64,000 nucleotides of DNA from Ananas comosus (GCF_001540865.1 NC_033638.1:3108907-3172906), one strand, 5' to 3'. Counted from the stretch's first letter, positions 1-17,010 are shown. Notes: a model not told the origin generated them from the sequence alone. Program-made: numbers and translations.

Positions 1-35
1 GTCTGGCAGCCCTTCTGATTATTCTAATTTGTGAA

Positions 36-2110
36 TATTTGGTTGTCCTGCTTATATTCATGTCAATGAATGCAAGTTAGAACCTAGGGCTAAAAAGTGC
101 ATTTTATTGGTTATGCATCGGGGGTTAAGGGATATAGATTGTGGTGTCCTGAATCGTCTAAATTAATTATTAGTAGGGATGTCATATTTGATGAATCTAC
201 TATGTTATATCCTAACCGTAATTCTTCTGATGAGACCCCGAGTGCTAGCAAGCAGGTGGAGGTAGAGACCGATGGTATAGTTCAGTCGCAGGATTCTTCT
301 CAGTTAGAACAAGTTCAGTCGACAGACACTCAGTAACTGAAACCCCACAAGTTGAGAGGCAGAGCATTGCTACAGGCAGAGCGAGGAGATACATCAAACT
401 ACCGCAGAGATACGGTTAGGAAGATATGGTTGCTTACGCTCTTTCAGTGGCACAAGATACAGAAGAAGAAGGTGAACCTTCCACATATAATCAAGCTATT
501 TCCGGTGCCAATTCTGCAGAGTGGTTGATGGCGATGAATGAGGAGATGGAGTCTCTCCATAAGAATTGCACATGGGAGTTAGTAAAACCGCCTACAGACA
601 AGAAAATTATCGGCTGTAAGTAGGTCTTCAAGAAAAAGGACGGAATCCCCGGCGTGGAAGATACAAGGTATAAAGCTCGTTTAGTTGCTAAGGGCTACAG
701 TCAGGTAGAAGGTGTGGACTTTAATGATATTTTCTCACCCGTCGTAAAGCTTGTTTAGTTGCTAAGGGCTACAGTCAGGTAGAAGGTGTGGACTTTAATG
801 ATATTTTCTCACCCGTCGTAAAGTATACTTCTATTCGTGTTCTTTTATCGTTAGTAGTCATGAATGACCTGTATCTTGAGCAGCTTGATGTTAAGACAGC
901 TTTTCTGCATGGAGAACTTGAGGAGCAAATTTATATGAAACAGCCGGAGGGATTCATTGTTGAAGGGAAGGAGGACCATGTTTGCCTGTTAAAGAAAATC
1001 GCTTTATGGCTTAAAGCAGTCTCCTCGGCAATGGTATAAGCGGTTTGACTCCTTCATGACAGGTCACGGATACTCCAGAAACAAACATGATAGTTGCGTA
1101 TATTTCAAAACACTTGATAAAGGATCTTTCATATATTTGTTGCTCTATATCGATGATATGTTAATTGCTTCCAGCGACATAGTTGAGATAAATAAATTGA
1201 AGACTTTACTGAAAGGTGAGTTTGAGATGAAAGATCCAGGTGCTGCTAAGAAAATTCTTAGTATGAAAATTAAGAGAGACAACAAGTCAGGACTACTGCA
1301 TTTGACACAGGAGAAATATATAGAGAAGATTTTAAAGCGTTCCGGGATGACAGACGCAAAATCGGTGAGCACTCCTTTTGCAGCGCATTTCGGACTTTCC
1401 GCCGAGTTATCACCGCAGTCCGATGATGAGCGGGAGTACATGTCACATGTTCCCTATTCTAGTGCTGTCGGGAGCATAATGTACGCCATGGTTTCCACAC
1501 TGCCGGACATCTCCTACGCAGTGAGCATGGTTAGCAGATATATGACCAATCCTGGTAAGGCTCATTGGCAAGTTGTTAAGTGGATTCAGAGATACTTACG
1601 AGGTACCACTAGCACTTGTTTGGAGTTTGGAGGTGTAAGGATGGTGTGGTTGGATATATTGATTCGGATTTTGCAGGTGATTTGAATAGGAGGAGATCAC
1701 TTTCAGGTTATGTATTCTCTATTGGCGGATGTGCAGTTAGTTGGAAAGTTTCACTACAACCTATTGTCGCCTTGTCTACGACGGAAGCGGAATATATTGC
1801 TATGACAGAGGGTGTGAAGGAAGCTATGTGGCTAAGAGGCTTATTTGGAGAGCTTACTTCTTATTGGGATCCGACGATTGTTTATTCGGACAGTCAAAGT
1901 GCTATTCATTTGTCTAAAGATCAAATGTTTCATGAGAGGACAAAGCACATCGATGTAAAGTTTCACTTTGTTCGGGATGTGATTGGGAAACGCACGTTGA
2001 CAGTTAAGAAAATTGGTACTGAGGACAATCCGGCGGATATACTTACTAAGTCCCTTACTATTGCCAAGTTCAAGCATTGTTTGGACTTGGTGGCAGTTAG
2101 CAGCATTTGA
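36..2110 (+). pseudogene. Decayed copia pol (integrase C-term, RT, RNase H)
   Basis: Translation shows the integrase tail (block GYASGVKGYRLW near 110-150), an RT with the YIDD-type catalytic box (near 1147-1160), and an RNase H with the TTEAEY block (near 1780-1800) ending at the TGA at 2108. The frame is broken several times. A TAG at 621-623 stands where the family has a Trp just before the VFKKKDG block. A 74 bp tandem duplication (679-823) shifts the frame inside RT. An extra A in the run at 994-998 shifts it again, since the SLYGLKQ block continues in another frame. About one base is lost near 1630 between RT and RNase H. The stretch 337-425 is also out of frame. In life this polyprotein would process, copy and integrate the element; this copy cannot. 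Confidence 0.9.
679..823 (+). repeat. 74 bp tandem duplication inside copia RT
   Basis: The stretch 679-749 recurs at 753-823 with period 74. The two 71 bp units look essentially identical, so the duplication is probably young relative to the element. Because 74 is not a multiple of three it disrupts the RT reading frame. Confidence 0.93.
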
Positions 2111-2230
2111 GGCCCTATGGGGCGTTTGGAGAAGACGGAACACGGAGCGTTAAGGAGCATTAAGGCAAATTAAATTCAAGGTGGAGTTTTGTGGCGATTT
2201 CGACATAGCGGCGGCTAAACTACAAATTAA

Positions 2231-2244
2231 ACCAAGATGGAGAT
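2231..2244 (+). other. Copia polypurine tract
   Basis: The purine-rich stretch ACCAAGATGGAGAT directly precedes the TGTTA start of the LTR. This is the usual position of the plus-strand primer for copia elements (compare the common form GGTGGAGATTGTTA). Confidence 0.75.
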
Positions 2245-2882
2245 TGTTATATTTGGTTTAGATTTGTAGTTATCTAAATTGGAGTTAAATCCTAATCTAT
2301 TTAGAATTAGATATTATTTAGATTTAATTTGGCATATATGGATTATGAGTCGGAATCTAATTTCTAATTGAATTAGGATTAGACTTTATTTAGGAGACAT
2401 GTATTATAAATACATGCTACGGCCAAATTAATCTTGCCGCGACTCAAAATTAAGCTATGCTCTAATTAAGCTATATATTGAAGAGAGTTGACCAAGCCAT
2501 GCAGGTTGGTCTATACGAGGAGCCGCAACCTTAATTAAGAGGTGATACTTAATTAAGTTATCTATTGAGTCGGAGCCCTCTCTTCTTTGATGCTTGTGTC
2601 TGTACCACAACCCCGACGTGGTGCGCTTCGGAAAGAGGGTCTAGCCACTTAAGTTTTGTACGGATGCTAATTGCGGCCTTTCGGATCTAATTAGAGTTCG
2701 GGTTCTTTGAGAGATATACTTTGTACTCCGCCTTTTCGACATTAATAAAGTATTTGCTCCGTCTTCGCCCGTGGACGTAAGCCGTTGGCCGAACCACGTA
2801 AATATCGATGTGTTCTTTCCTCTTTACGTTCATTTTCTGTATTAAATTATTTTCTGGATCTATTTTTCGCCGTTCCGATTTT

Positions 2883-2886
<4 letters not shown>
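2245..2886 (+). repeat. 3' LTR of copia element
   Basis: A 642 bp LTR begins TGTTA and ends TAACA, the expected short inverted termini. A TATAAATA box lies at 2405-2412, fitting the U3/R promoter of an LTR. It is followed at once by (AT)n. The partner 5' LTR is outside the window, so age by LTR divergence cannot be read. Confidence 0.85.

Positions 2887-2918
<32 letters not shown>
2886..2918. repeat. (AT)n microsatellite
   Basis: About 16 AT units directly abut the copia LTR end. Confidence 0.95.
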
Positions 2919-2919
<1 letters not shown>

Positions 2920-3060
2920 GAGCTTTTCGAGCCTAAGTCGAACGAGCCGACTAATACTCAAGCTCAGCTCATTTAATTTCGAGTCGAGCTCGAGCGAGCC
3001 AAATATCGAGTCGAACATGAGTCGAATGTAAGCCGGCTCGCTCATTTGCCAGCCCTACAT
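2919..3060. repeat. CGAGC-rich dispersed repeat, copy 1
   Basis: The stretch is dense in CGAGC/GCTCG and TCGAACGAGCC-like words. The same vocabulary recurs at 7897-8452 inside GS2 intron 1, so this is a dispersed repeat family. I see no terminal repeats or coding potential in it. Confidence 0.6.
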
Positions 3061-3417
3061 GGCATAGTTTCCTTACTAAAAACCAGTACTTTTTCTTTTC
3101 CAAGTAACCCATAATAATCAAACTCATTCGTAGTTCACAGGCATGAAATTGGAAGCAGGAAAAGTCCAATTGCTGCTGGTTTGAGCTTGCTGACACTTCA
3201 CTGCCAGCCATTAAATGTAGTTTCTTAACAATCCCTCAGAAAGAAGGGCATCTAAATAAAAATAAACTGGACAAACCAACTAGGAGAGGCAAATAAAAAA
3301 AAAAAGGCAGAGGGGGGCTAAATACAAAGGATTTAACGAGAAATGATTGTGAGACAAATGATGAGTTCTTTGCAATAAGTTGGATTCAGCGAACCACGGA
3401 GATTGCGCATGAATCCG
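3061..3417 (-). other. GS2 3' flank / presumed 3' UTR
   Basis: This is the sequence downstream of the GS2 stop codon on the minus strand. It has no further GS2 homology and no recognisable element. I found no clear AATAAA on the minus strand, so the transcript end cannot be placed. Confidence 0.4.
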
Positions 3418-9289
<5,872 letters not shown>

Positions 9290-9314
9290 CTCCTCCTGCT
9301 ACCTCCCTTCAATT

Positions 9315-11922
9315 CTACAAATAGAAGAATCATATTGTGTTGAGATATGAAAGAACCAAAAAGGGAGGACTTGCACAATTTTTTTGACTTTAAAAGTAAG
9401 AAAATCATCCTAGTGTCACAAGGCCCCCGCCATTACGGAGTTTAGAAAAGGTAAAATTGATTCAAACTGATTAATACATGGGAAGAGACTAATAAATTGA
9501 TGGAATATGTTTTTCACCATGCGACCAGAATGCTAAACCCATTTTGCTATTTCTAATGTTGCTATGTACCTAATCGCATAATTGCCAGTTATCTTTAGAT
9601 GCAAGAATATTGATGCTTGGCAAGTTCGTTTACCATCTTGAAGCCAGAAGTTGCAATAGAGAAAAATTTTGCTAATGCACAAAAGGCCTCACCTGGTCTA
9701 ACTGAATGTGATACAAGCTGGCTTTACACTACCAACTTAGTTTAAACCAAGTTTACAGTGAGGACTGAAAAGAAAAAGAAAACTAACCAAGTGATATGTA
9801 GGAATCATCATACAGAGATCAAAAACAAGTGGGACGCACTTGAAGCCTCACTAAAGAGGATATACGCTATCACATCTCTGACGAAAAACATTATTATTAT
9901 ATGATTTGTTGATCCATTCAAGCTGAACATGATAAGTTTTACAAAATATTTCCAAAAACTACATATGAATTCCATAATTTTGAGGATTTTACCTTGTTTC
10001 ATAAAACTAAAGTCGTACTTATAGCCTGTTTGGAAGGCAGAAAAAGTCGTCCAATAATAACCAGTAAGCCAACAGTATTGGAAAACTACAAATCGCATTC
10101 CAACATAAATGAATCCACAGCTTATGCCAAGGATTACTTGGGAGTAGAGATATTAATATGAATGTAATATGCCGATCCTCTAGCTCTCTTGATCGATATG
10201 CTATAAACCATACGGGTTATATACCTCTCTTTCTTAAGGTGGATCAGCAATGACGGGATCACAAGCTATTCCTTTTTACTCTTCCCTCCGGTCAGTCAGT
10301 GCTCGAGTCAGGTACTTTTTCTTACTATAAACAGGAGTAAATAGTATTGGATTGAATTCCCCTCTTATAACTGAGACATTCAATTGTAGTTTTACGACAA
10401 GGGAAAGCCTTACTACTAACTCCAATCTTTCTAAGATAGTAGCTAGATTCCATGCACCTTTGGAGGCAATTTAACATATTTTAGAAAAGTAAGATTGCTC
10501 AATCCTTTTTACTGCCTCCATCAGGCGGCTCGTAAGCATCACTTATCATCTTATCTTTCGAGGAAGTTTGATTATTCAATCCTTGTTACCCACTTGCAGA
10601 TGCCTTCTTATGCCAGTTATCGACAAACTCCTAAGTTCCCTTTGAAGAAATAAGTAGATAGATGCTAAAAAAGATATTAAAGCATCTGAAAGGTCATAAC
10701 GAAATTACTAATCAACTGATGGTATTTGGCGTACGTAGTTACTGGAATCACTTCAATATTTGAGATAAAAAATAATAAATAAATAAATAAAAGAGCTTAT
10801 GGAAAGTTAGGAAGGGATGAAATTAAGAAGGAAGGTATTAGGCCCTTGCCAGTTAAGAAAGTTGTAAGGTTATTTATTTAGAGTAGCTCCACTCAAGCAA
10901 CAAGGTTTGCCTTGTTACCCAACAAGAAGAGAAGAGATTGATGTGATAACAAACAGCCTGGGAACAGCCTTAATACATAACCCTGCTCATGTGCTTATTA
11001 GTGGAGATTAGACAGAACTATATATGCCGTATAAACAACCAGAGTAGGTAGCAAAAGAGGAACAAAATGAGACTTCAACCCATCAAATAAACGGCAGATA
11101 AAAAATAGGGTATTCGTACCTGCGACCTCACAAAACAACACAACACAACAGGGTTCGGAATCAACAATACCCCGACGTCGCTACCTAAAGAAGATCAATT
11201 TAGTAGAGTAGGAACACCTTAAAAAATAAATTTAAAACCCTAGCTCAGGTGCACGGTGAAGATCGACGGACCACGCATTATGCATACGACGGAGTTAAAA
11301 GTTAGCGAACATTAAAAATGTGAGATACATCATTACATGACCGCACCGAATGAGCTAAGTGGGCTTGCTTATATCCAACTACGGGTACCATGTTAACCAA
11401 AAGACGGTTTATGGAATATGGATTAGAGCTAGCAGGGCCCAAAACTAAAGTAGCTAGCCTGAAAAACTTTTGGACGGCGGGGATCGACGAGATTTAACCC
11501 ATCATTTAAAATCAGATCACTGTGGGGATTGATTTAACCATCAAATCCCCATCCGCTGCTTACCTCTTACCTCTCCCACTGTATTACATACAAATACGGC
11601 GAATCTGATCTTCTTCGCGAAGATCAATATTTCAATAATTTCTAGGTCACACTTGCTATCATCAGATCAATCGAGTCGAGTAAGAACAGATCACGAAGGC
11701 AAAGAGAGTGTCGGTTCATCATCAGCATTCACCAAAAATAAAAATGTCATCAAACGACCAACAAGAGCAGCAAAATACGATAGATACATTCTAGAATTTC
11801 TGTGCTTCCCATTCCCAGTCTCTTCTTGAGATGTGAAGGGAAAAGAGAGAGAGAGAAGAAAATAAATAAATACATAAATAAGAGGAGCATTATTATTATT
11901 ATTATTATTATTAGTTGCTTAC
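9315..11922 (-). other. GLN2: Proposed 5' UTR intron of GS2
   Basis: Twenty-five bases upstream of the ATG there is an acceptor (TTTGTAG, ending at 9315). A strong donor (CCTCCTG then GTAAGC, at 11922) lies 2.6 kb upstream and closes a pyrimidine-rich, leader-like stretch. An intron just before the start codon would fit plastidic GS genes, but the pairing here is inferred from splice signals only. The interval has no ORF or element I recognise, apart from short A/T runs such as the TTA repeat at 11890-11912. Confidence 0.5.
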
Positions 11923-12035
11923 CAGGAGGGGATCAGGCCTGGAGGAGTTGAGAAACTGCTGCTGATAGGAAAAGAGAGGACGGGGGAGAAGAAGATGGGT
12001 CTAGCAAATAAAAGAGAGGCCAACTTTCCAAGAAT
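11923..12035 (-). other. GLN2: Proposed untranslated exon 1 of GS2
   Basis: This pyrimidine-rich minus-strand sequence ends at a consensus donor (11922-11921). If transcription starts further upstream, the leader would contain a 19-codon upstream ORF (12057-12001, ATG to TAG). The transcription start is not known. Confidence 0.4.
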
Positions 12036-12300
12036 CCAGGTGATGGAAGATATACATAAATATATATATATATTAAAAAATTTAAAAAACAAGAAACAAA
12101 ATGCAAATAGAAAATGTAGGGAGACGGGTAGGCTTCGAATTTTGGGAAGCAGATAGGGTTGGGATTCGACTTGGGTGGAGGAAATTTGCCCCTTTGCTAA
12201 TGGGGGCACAACCAAAGAAATTGGATATATAATTTTATAAGAAGATAAGGCGCGCGCTCTCTCTCCGCTATTCATTCATTGGAAAAAAAAAAAAAACAAA
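12036..12300 (-). promoter_or_regulatory. GLN2: Candidate GS2 promoter region
   Basis: There are two TATA-like stretches on the minus strand: an AT run at about 12060-12073 and TTATAAAATTATATA near 12226-12240. A GATAAG motif (I-box type, known from light-regulated plant genes) lies at 12244-12249 on the plus strand. Light control is typical of GS2, but nothing here proves these motifs act. Confidence 0.35.
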
Positions 12301-12329
12301 AAAAAGAGTTGACTTTAGGAAAGACATTC

Positions 12330-12960
12330 AGGGTTCGTTTTGTTCGAAAATTAGTAAAAACTAGTTATTCTATAAATTTTTATAAGAATAAAAATTTTTT
12401 TTATTTGGATGAAAATATGAGTATAAACTGGAACTAAAAAAATTGTGTTTGAATGATTCTTGGGAATAAGAGAAATAGTTGATGGTTATAAATAAAAAAT
12501 AATGATATTATTCCTATAATTGAATTTAAATTTTTAAATTTTAAACTTATAATTTTAAATTGAAAATTTTAACTTTTAAATTTTAAAATTTGAAATTAAA
12601 TTTAAAATTTAAATATTCAAATTTTTCAATTTTAAATTTTAATTTTTAAATTTGAGACCAAATTTAAATTTAAAATATATAAAATATCAAATTTAAAATT
12701 TATAAATTTATAATATCAATTTTAAATTTTAAATTTTAAAATTTAGAATTTACAATTTACAATTTACAATTTTAATTTTAAAATTACAAATTTTAAATTC
12801 TAAAAATTTAAATTCTATTTTAAAACAAAAACTCTGTGTGTACCCATGTGGGTAACTATAGTTCCCACCTTAACCAAATCTTGTTTGGGTACAAGATATG
12901 GTAAAAGGCCCCTTATACCCCATCTTGTACCCAATCCAAACGCTAGCTTAGTGATTGCAT
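12330..12960. repeat. AT-rich repeat, possibly a decayed hAT-like MITE
   Basis: The stretch starts near CAGGGTTCGTTTTGTTCG and ends near AATCCAAACGCT. Plant hAT-like miniature elements often begin with similar GGGTTCGTTTG words and end with their complement. The centre (12530-12820) is built of TTTAAATTT-like words. Termini match only loosely, so the call is weak. Confidence 0.35.
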
Positions 12961-13696
12961 ATATTAGTTTAACAACCAAAAATAATAACTAATTTAGCTG
13001 CTATTTGCCGATCTAAAATATTTCTGAGCAGGCATGTAAAAAATAGGGTTAAATTACACCAGTAGTCCTGAAACTAACAAATATAGCTCGTTTCGTTGAT
13101 CGTCTACAATATTTCGATAATTTATAAATTTTTAATTGAAGAGTTGTAAAAAGCATTAATAAAGTAGTAGAATTGTTGTAGATTCGTAGCTCATAGAAAT
13201 ACTACATTATTTTTCTAATTAATATGAGTTTATGGGTCCAGTAGCCTGTGGGCAAATTCGAAAGCAATTTTTTTTGTTGTGAAAAAAATGTAAACTAAAG
13301 TAACTCTTTCAACTTTTACCTTTCTTTATTTGCATACTCTCAACTTTGAAATTAATTCGAAATATTTTTTAAAATCAAATCAGGGACTTGTTAAAATTCA
13401 CTGTTAATTCATTACACGTCATTATTGTTTAACAAAACTCTATCATCTAAAATGGCATTCATAACAGTTAAATTTAACTACTGCACTATTAAAATTTCTT
13501 ATTTAAATAAGTTAAATCAAATAAACCATTTTTTTTTTAAAAAAAAAATCAATTACACAATACAATCAGGGGGCCTATTTCACATTGATTTATGGTCTGA
13601 TGGGGTCCTTGTGCATGTGTAATAAAATTTAACAGCTTCGTTCTTAAAATTTCCAATTTGAAACTAACTTAAATAAAAAATTATGAAATTATAAAA
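12961..13696. other. AT-rich intergenic stretch
   Basis: No gene, terminal repeat or recognised motif was seen here; the small ORF at 13425 has no domain I know. Confidence 0.6.
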
Positions 13697-14098
13697 GGGA
13701 AAACTTTAAATACCCCTCTTGTGGTTTCACGCTTTCTTACTTTAGTACCCTGTGCTTTAAAGTGTATTAAGTTAGTATCATGTGATTTTGCACTTTTTCA
13801 CTTTAGTACCCTGTGGTTTAAAGTGTATCAATTTAGTACCCTGTGGTTTCGCATGTTCTCACATTAGTACCCTGTGGTTTCACACTTTCTCACTTTAGTA
13901 CCCTGTGGTTTAAAAATCATAGGGTACTAATTTGATACAAAAATAAAAATATAGGGTACTAACTTGATACACTTTAAACAACAGGGTACTAAAGTGAGAA
14001 AATGCGAAACCACATGGTATTAACTTATACACTTTAAACCACATGGTACTATAAATGAAGAGTTGTGAAACCATAGGGGGGATTTTTAAAGTTTTCCC
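13697..14098. mobile_element. Foldback MITE, 402 bp
   Basis: Terminal inverted repeats begin GGGAAAACTTTAAATACCCC and the right end complements them. The interior repeats the phrase TTTAGTACCCTGTGGTTT several times in one orientation, then as its complement, so almost the whole element can fold into a hairpin. No convincing target duplication was found. A diverged relative lies at 16630-17010. Confidence 0.75.
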
Positions 14099-14264
14099 AA
14101 GTAAAGAACATAACCAGGTAGCCCATTTGATTAATTAGGAGGGAGTCTTTATACATTTGTAACTAAATATTATAGTAATCAAGAAAAAAATAGTGATTTT
14201 GACACGAGACAGGATAGGGTAAAGTTGACATCAGTAAAGTTTATATAAAATTATTTATATAATA

Positions 14265-14930
14265 AGGCCTTTTTTATAAAAAATTCATTAGTTTTCGGCT
14301 TTTGCAAAATTGGATCGTATTTTTCGATTTACATATTCGGTCCGAATTTTCAGCAAACTGATCAAAATATCCTTATTATTTTTTCTCTCGTTCTTTTTTT
14401 TCTCTCTCCGAAGAAGGCAGCGGAGGCGGAGGCGGAAACAGCCCACTTTGTCTCTGCCCCGCACGCCCTCGCCCTCGCCCTCGCCCGTGCCCGTGCACCC
14501 CCGCCCCCCTCGCCTCCGACCCTTCTTCTCTACTAGGGTACAGCGACGTCAAGGCACAAGCTCTTCTCCTCCACTGCACGTTGGAATGCCGCGACGTCGT
14601 CGGAGGCGGCGAGCTCGCCTCCGACAACGTCACGGTGGTTGTGATAGAGAGTAAAAGAGAGATGGTAACAAAAAAAAAATTATAGAGAGAAAAAATAAAA
14701 AATAAAAAAAAAATATTTTTTTTCTACAGAAAAGATTAAAAAAATAGAAAAAGAAAGAAGATGATAAAATTACACTGTTAAAATAAGATTACACTGTTTT
14801 TGAAAAATTTTGCACTATTTTAATAAAAATTGCACTATTTGATATAAAAATTATACTCTTTTGGAATAAAATTTACACTCTTTAGATTAAAATTGAACTC
14901 TTTAAAAGAATTTTGCACTATTTCTTTTTA
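14265..14930 (+). repeat. Left terminal inverted repeat
   Basis: This arm is complementary to ~15870-16549. Its GC-rich stretch (14410-14640) is open in several frames and low in complexity (Arg/Pro/Ser-rich), mirrored by the other arm. I do not regard those ORFs as genes. Confidence 0.85.
14770..14928 (+). repeat. Subterminal ~21 bp repeats in the left TIR
   Basis: About eight units of 19-21 bp follow one another, built around TTACACTNTTT or TTGCACTATTT and an A-rich spacer. The mirror set lies at ~15885-16020. Regular subterminal repeats are often transposase binding sites in DNA transposons. Confidence 0.8.
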
Positions 14931-15413
14931 TTTTCTTTTTCTCTTTTTCTTCCTCTTCTTCTTCTTCCTCCGTCCACCGCCGGGTGACAGTACAGCACCG
15001 ACTCCATCTCCACGCTGCTGATGTTCTCTCCATCGCTGATGAAAAATGGCATTGCTCACCTCCACCACCATCACAGCAGTATCGCCCTTACAGCCCCATG
15101 ATTGATGAAGCTCCCCTCTGCCTTCGTCGAGAACTAATTTCGAACCATATAAGATCATAATAGATAGAGAGGATGCAACTCGCATGAGTAGCATAGTAAA
15201 AACAAAACGGCGAACTTATAATTAATTAAAGGGAACTATATATATTCGTTCGTGATGGTAATAACCATTAACGACCAGTAATGGTCGTGCATCTATCTAC
15301 TGACGTTCTCGATCAATCAATCGAGAAATCGATGGGCCCGCTCGAGCGGTAGAAACTAGCTAGCTAGGTACCTAGCTAGCGCGCGGTTCTTAATTAAATA
15401 AATAATAAATATT

Positions 15414-15830
15414 TTACTCGTCGAGGGCGTTGGGGCCGGAGTAGTAGTTGAGGACGGGGTTCCAGATCCACTCGACCAAGAACCTCCGGCCCCCGACCCC
15501 GTTGACGTTGTAGGCGGCGCCGCTGCGCTGGTCGAGGAGCAGCTGTCCGGTGTAGGCTCTGCCACTGCCGGTGCGGTAGATGCCCTCGCAGAGGTCAGCG
15601 ATCTCGGTGGGGAAGCAGGGGTCGCCGCCGGCGTACCAGGCGTTGACGAGTGGGTTGGACGCCATCTCCGCCAGCTCGTGCGCCACCACGCTCACCATGC
15701 GGTCCACCCCGACGTCCCCGTTCGGGCACCGCCCCGCCGAGTTGCCCGCCCACGCGTACGGCAGCGCGTAGCCCACGATGGACGGGAACGTGAAGTAGTG
15801 GAACCCACGCACCTGCCTGCAATGGACGGA
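15414..15830 (-). pseudogene. Captured EXORDIUM-like (phosphate-induced) gene fragment
   Basis: The minus-strand frame carries blocks typical of the C-terminal half of EXORDIUM / phosphate-induced-1 proteins, which are secreted cell-wall proteins tied to brassinosteroid-dependent growth. The blocks are GFHYFTFPSIVGY, LPYAW-GNS, PNGDVGVDRMVSVVAHELAE, NPLVNAWYAG, PTEIADLCEGIY, YNVNG-GGRRFLVEW and a normal C-terminus GPNALDE then TAA. The N-terminal half, including any signal peptide, is absent. The run from the GNS block to PNGDVGVD is shorter than in relatives, losing an estimated 25-30 residues including Cys/Pro-rich sequence. Homology seems to start near 15827 at a CRQV-type block, next to an AG that could be an acceptor. 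GC content is far above the surroundings, as usual for a captured exon. It is probably not functional; the parent gene is not in the window. Confidence 0.85.
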
Positions 15831-15869
15831 GGAAGAAGAAGAGGAGGAAGAGACAGAGAAAAAGAAATA

Positions 15870-16549
15870 GTATAAAATTCTCCTAAAGAGTGCAATTTTG
15901 CCCTAAAGAGTGTAAATCACATTCTAAAAGAGTGTAATTTATATATCAAATAGTGCAACTTTTATTAAAACAGTGTAATTTTTTTAAAAAACAGTGTAAT
16001 TTTATTTTAAGAGTACAATTTTATTATTTTTTTTTATTTTTTTAATTTTTTCTGTAGAAAAAAAATATTTATTTTTTATTTTTTATTTTTTATTTTTTGT
16101 TTTTATAATTTTTATTTTTGCCACTACCTCTTCCTTATTTTCTATAGCAACCACCGTGACGTCATTGGAGGCGAGCTCGCCGCCTTCGACGACTTGGCAG
16201 CGTTCCAACGCCCGGTGGAGGAGAAAAGCCTGCGCCTCGACGTCGTGCCCTGGTGGAGAAGGAGGCGAGGAGGCGAGGAAGGCGGGGGTGCACAGACGTG
16301 GGCAAGGACGAGGGTGTGCGGGGCAGAGACGAGGCGGGCTGTATCCGCCTCCGCCTCCGCCTCCGCCTCCGCTGCTTTCTTCGGAGAGAGAAAAAAAAGA
16401 ACGAGAAAAAAAAAAAAGAGGAGAGAGAAAAAGTAATAAGGGTATTTTGGTCAGTTTGTTGAAATTTCAGACAGAATCTGCAAAATCGAAAAATACGACC
16501 CAATTTTGCAAAAGCCCAAAACTAGTGAATTTTTTATGCAAAAAGGCCT
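15870..16549 (-). repeat. Right terminal inverted repeat
   Basis: This arm is complementary to the left arm and includes the mirrored subterminal repeats (15885-16020) and GC-rich block (16160-16400). The arms differ at many positions and by small indels, so the insertion is not very recent. Confidence 0.85.
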
Positions 16550-16629
16550 ATATATAATTTATAATATAATATTTTAAATAATAATTTATTTTATATAATT
16601 TATCCATAATATTTGTAATAAATAAAATA

Positions 16630-17010
16630 TAAAAAAAACTTCAAATACCACTCCTGTGATTTCATGCTTTCTCACTTTAGTATCCTATATTTTAAAATAT
16701 ATAACTTAGTATTTTGTGGTTTTATTTTTTTCTTTCCATTATTTTTTCTGTTGATTTTTCCATTATATCATTGATAAAATTAAAACCATAGAATATTAAA
16801 GTAAAAATTCGGTAAACCACAATATACTATAGTGAATATTCAATAAAGCATATGTGGGGTATTTGAAGTTTTTTTGTATATGATTTAATGGAGAGTTAAT
16901 GAATATGCTGACGGAAAGAAAAAAAAAAATACACGATACTAAAGTGATATTCTTTAAACTATAAAATGCTAAAGTAAAAAAGTACGAAATTATAGTAGTG
17001 ATATTTGAAG
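16630..17010. mobile_element. Decayed MITE related to 13697-14098
   Basis: The left end AACTTCAAATACCACTCCTG and right end AGTAGTGATATTTGAAGTTT are inverted copies, and the interior keeps the CTCACTTTAGTAT phrase. Two members of one MITE family thus bracket the Mutator-like element. Confidence 0.55.

Larger units (their letters stand above)
1..2886 (+). mobile_element. Ty1/copia LTR retrotransposon, 3' portion
   Basis: The window opens inside a copia-type element. Domain order integrase C-terminus, reverse transcriptase, RNase H, polypurine tract and 3' LTR is read on the plus strand, which is the copia arrangement (integrase before RT). The 5' LTR, gag, protease and most of integrase lie outside the window. 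The RNase H region resembles the Tork/Tnt1-like group, from memory of the family and not from a search. The element ends against an (AT)n tract at 2886, so no target duplication can be tested. It is not functional: see the pol entry for its breaks. Confidence 0.9.
14264..16549. mobile_element. Mutator-like element with long TIRs carrying a gene fragment
   Basis: The ends AAGGCCTTTTT and AAAAAGGCCT open inverted repeats of about 670 bp: left ~14265-14930, right ~15870-16549. Each arm has an outer AT part, a GC-rich part and an inner part of ~21 bp subterminal repeats. The ~940 bp interior holds an EXORDIUM-like gene fragment and no transposase, so the element is non-autonomous. Flanks read TTATATAAT and ATATATAAT, an 8 of 9 match to the 9 bp duplication expected for Mutator-like elements. 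That, with the very long TIRs and a captured gene piece, suggests a Pack-MULE. The superfamily is inferred, since there is no transposase to classify. Confidence 0.75.

Noticed and set aside
14310..14654. Arg/Pro-rich ORFs on both strands (also 16156-16557)
   Set aside because: They are mirrored in the two inverted repeats, low in complexity and open in several frames; GC-rich TIR sequence explains them without a gene.
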